The notes under the pieces were generated by a model. It was not told where the DNA came from and ran no database searches. It saw only the letters and a list, made by a program, of their open reading frames with translations. Both the position numbers and the translations under genes were made by a program. Positions 63,424-64,000 of a DNA stretch of 64,000 nt are shown piece after piece. Each line of letters starts with the position of its first letter. Positions within the stretch are counted from its first letter, which is position 1. Origin of the DNA: an uncultured Flavobacteriales bacterium (GTDB taxonomy: Bacteria > Bacteroidota > Bacteroidia > Flavobacteriales_D > CAJJDF01); contig CAJJDF010000035.1 in the NCBI GenBank assembly GCA_905182785.1, positions 34,993 to 98,992 of the forward strand. Reading direction: 5' to 3'.

Positions 63424-63906
63424 TTATAGTGTTTTTATTGAATCCATCACTTTTACTTTCATTTCCTCTTTATAAGTTGCCAAATTATCGCTTATTGTTT
63501 CATTGAATGTTCCTATAATTTGAGCAGCTAATATCCCTGCATTTTTTGCTCCATCCAGTGCAACTGTGGCTACGGGAACTCCTCCTGGCATTTGCAAAAT
63601 AGAAAGAATAGAATCCCATCCATCTATTGAGTTACTCGATTTAACTGGCACTCCAATGACTGGCAATGTCGTAATGCTTGCAACCATACCTGGCAAATGT
63701 GCCGCTCCACCAGCTCCTGCAATGATAACTTTTAGTCCGTTTTCTTTTGCGAATTTTGCATAATCAAACATCCTTTCTGGGGTTCTATGGGCCGAGATAA
63801 TTGTTAAATCAAACTCTACTCCTAGCTCTGTCAATACATTTGCTGCAGCTTTCATTACAGGTAAATCTGACTTACTCCCCATTATTATTCCTACTTGTGG
63901 CTTCAT
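63424..63906 (-). CDS. purE: N5-carboxyaminoimidazole ribonucleotide mutase
   Basis: VGIIMGSKSDLPVM, SAHRTPERM, AGAGGAAHLPGMVAS. Confidence 0.99.
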   Translation of the reverse strand: MKPQVGIIMGSKSDLPVMKAAANVLTELGVEFDLTIISAHRTPERMFDYAKFAKENGLKVIIAGAGGAAHLPGMVASITTLPVIGVPVKSSNSIDGWDSILSILQMPGGVPVATVALDGAKNAGILAAQIIGTFNETISDNLATYKEEMKVKVMDSIKTL

Positions 63907-63924
63907 TGTTTTATTTTTTATAAC

Positions 63925-63957
63925 GTAAAGATACGGTTTATATTCAGGTTACAAAAA
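63925..63957 (-). promoter_or_regulatory. candidate promoter TTTTTG-N18-TATCTTTA upstream of purE
   Basis: near match to the TTG/TAnnTTTG consensus on minus strand. Confidence 0.5.
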
Positions 63958-64000
63958 GTGTGTTTTTTGATTTTTCAACAATGGAAAGCTAACTAATTTT

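Noticed and set aside
63040-63429. 129-aa plus-strand ORF opposite the DivIC-like gene
   Set aside because: The minus-strand reading has family-like features and operon spacing with purE; the plus ORF is low-complexity.

Overview
The window is a low-GC chromosomal segment of a Bacteroidota (Flavobacteriia-like) bacterium, densely coding on both strands. Left to right: a menaquinone cluster (polyprenyl synthase, menB, menD, ubiE/menG diverging from menA, menC, menE); a three-gene membrane/lipoprotein operon with a shared N-terminal module; yceD-rpmF-plsX; a J-domain membrane protein; an operon coding for a 1692-aa SLC12-like cation-chloride cotransporter fused to a long helical region and a P-loop/AAA-like ATPase, followed 1 nt later by a MscS-type channel; a thiolase and riboflavin synthase; DUF2461, DUF2797 and priA; a T9SS type-B (CHU_C) secreted protein; a TIGR02757 protein; a TPR/PD40/OmpA protein; AsmA; small enzymes; a CapD/WbpM-like epimerase; two M1-type peptidases around a POT peptide transporter; DUF6702; eno; carA; and the full alpha/spc/S10/str ribosomal supercluster (rplQ to rpsL). 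It ends with a DivIC/FtsB-like protein and purE. rpmJ (L36) and rpmD (L30) are missing from the supplied ORF track and were recovered by hand translation. The strongest candidate for an undescribed system is the SLC12-coiled-coil-ATPase fusion coupled to MscS (12191..18008). No CRISPR array, rRNA, recognisable tRNA or transposase was found. All family calls come from reading motifs by eye; no database search was run.
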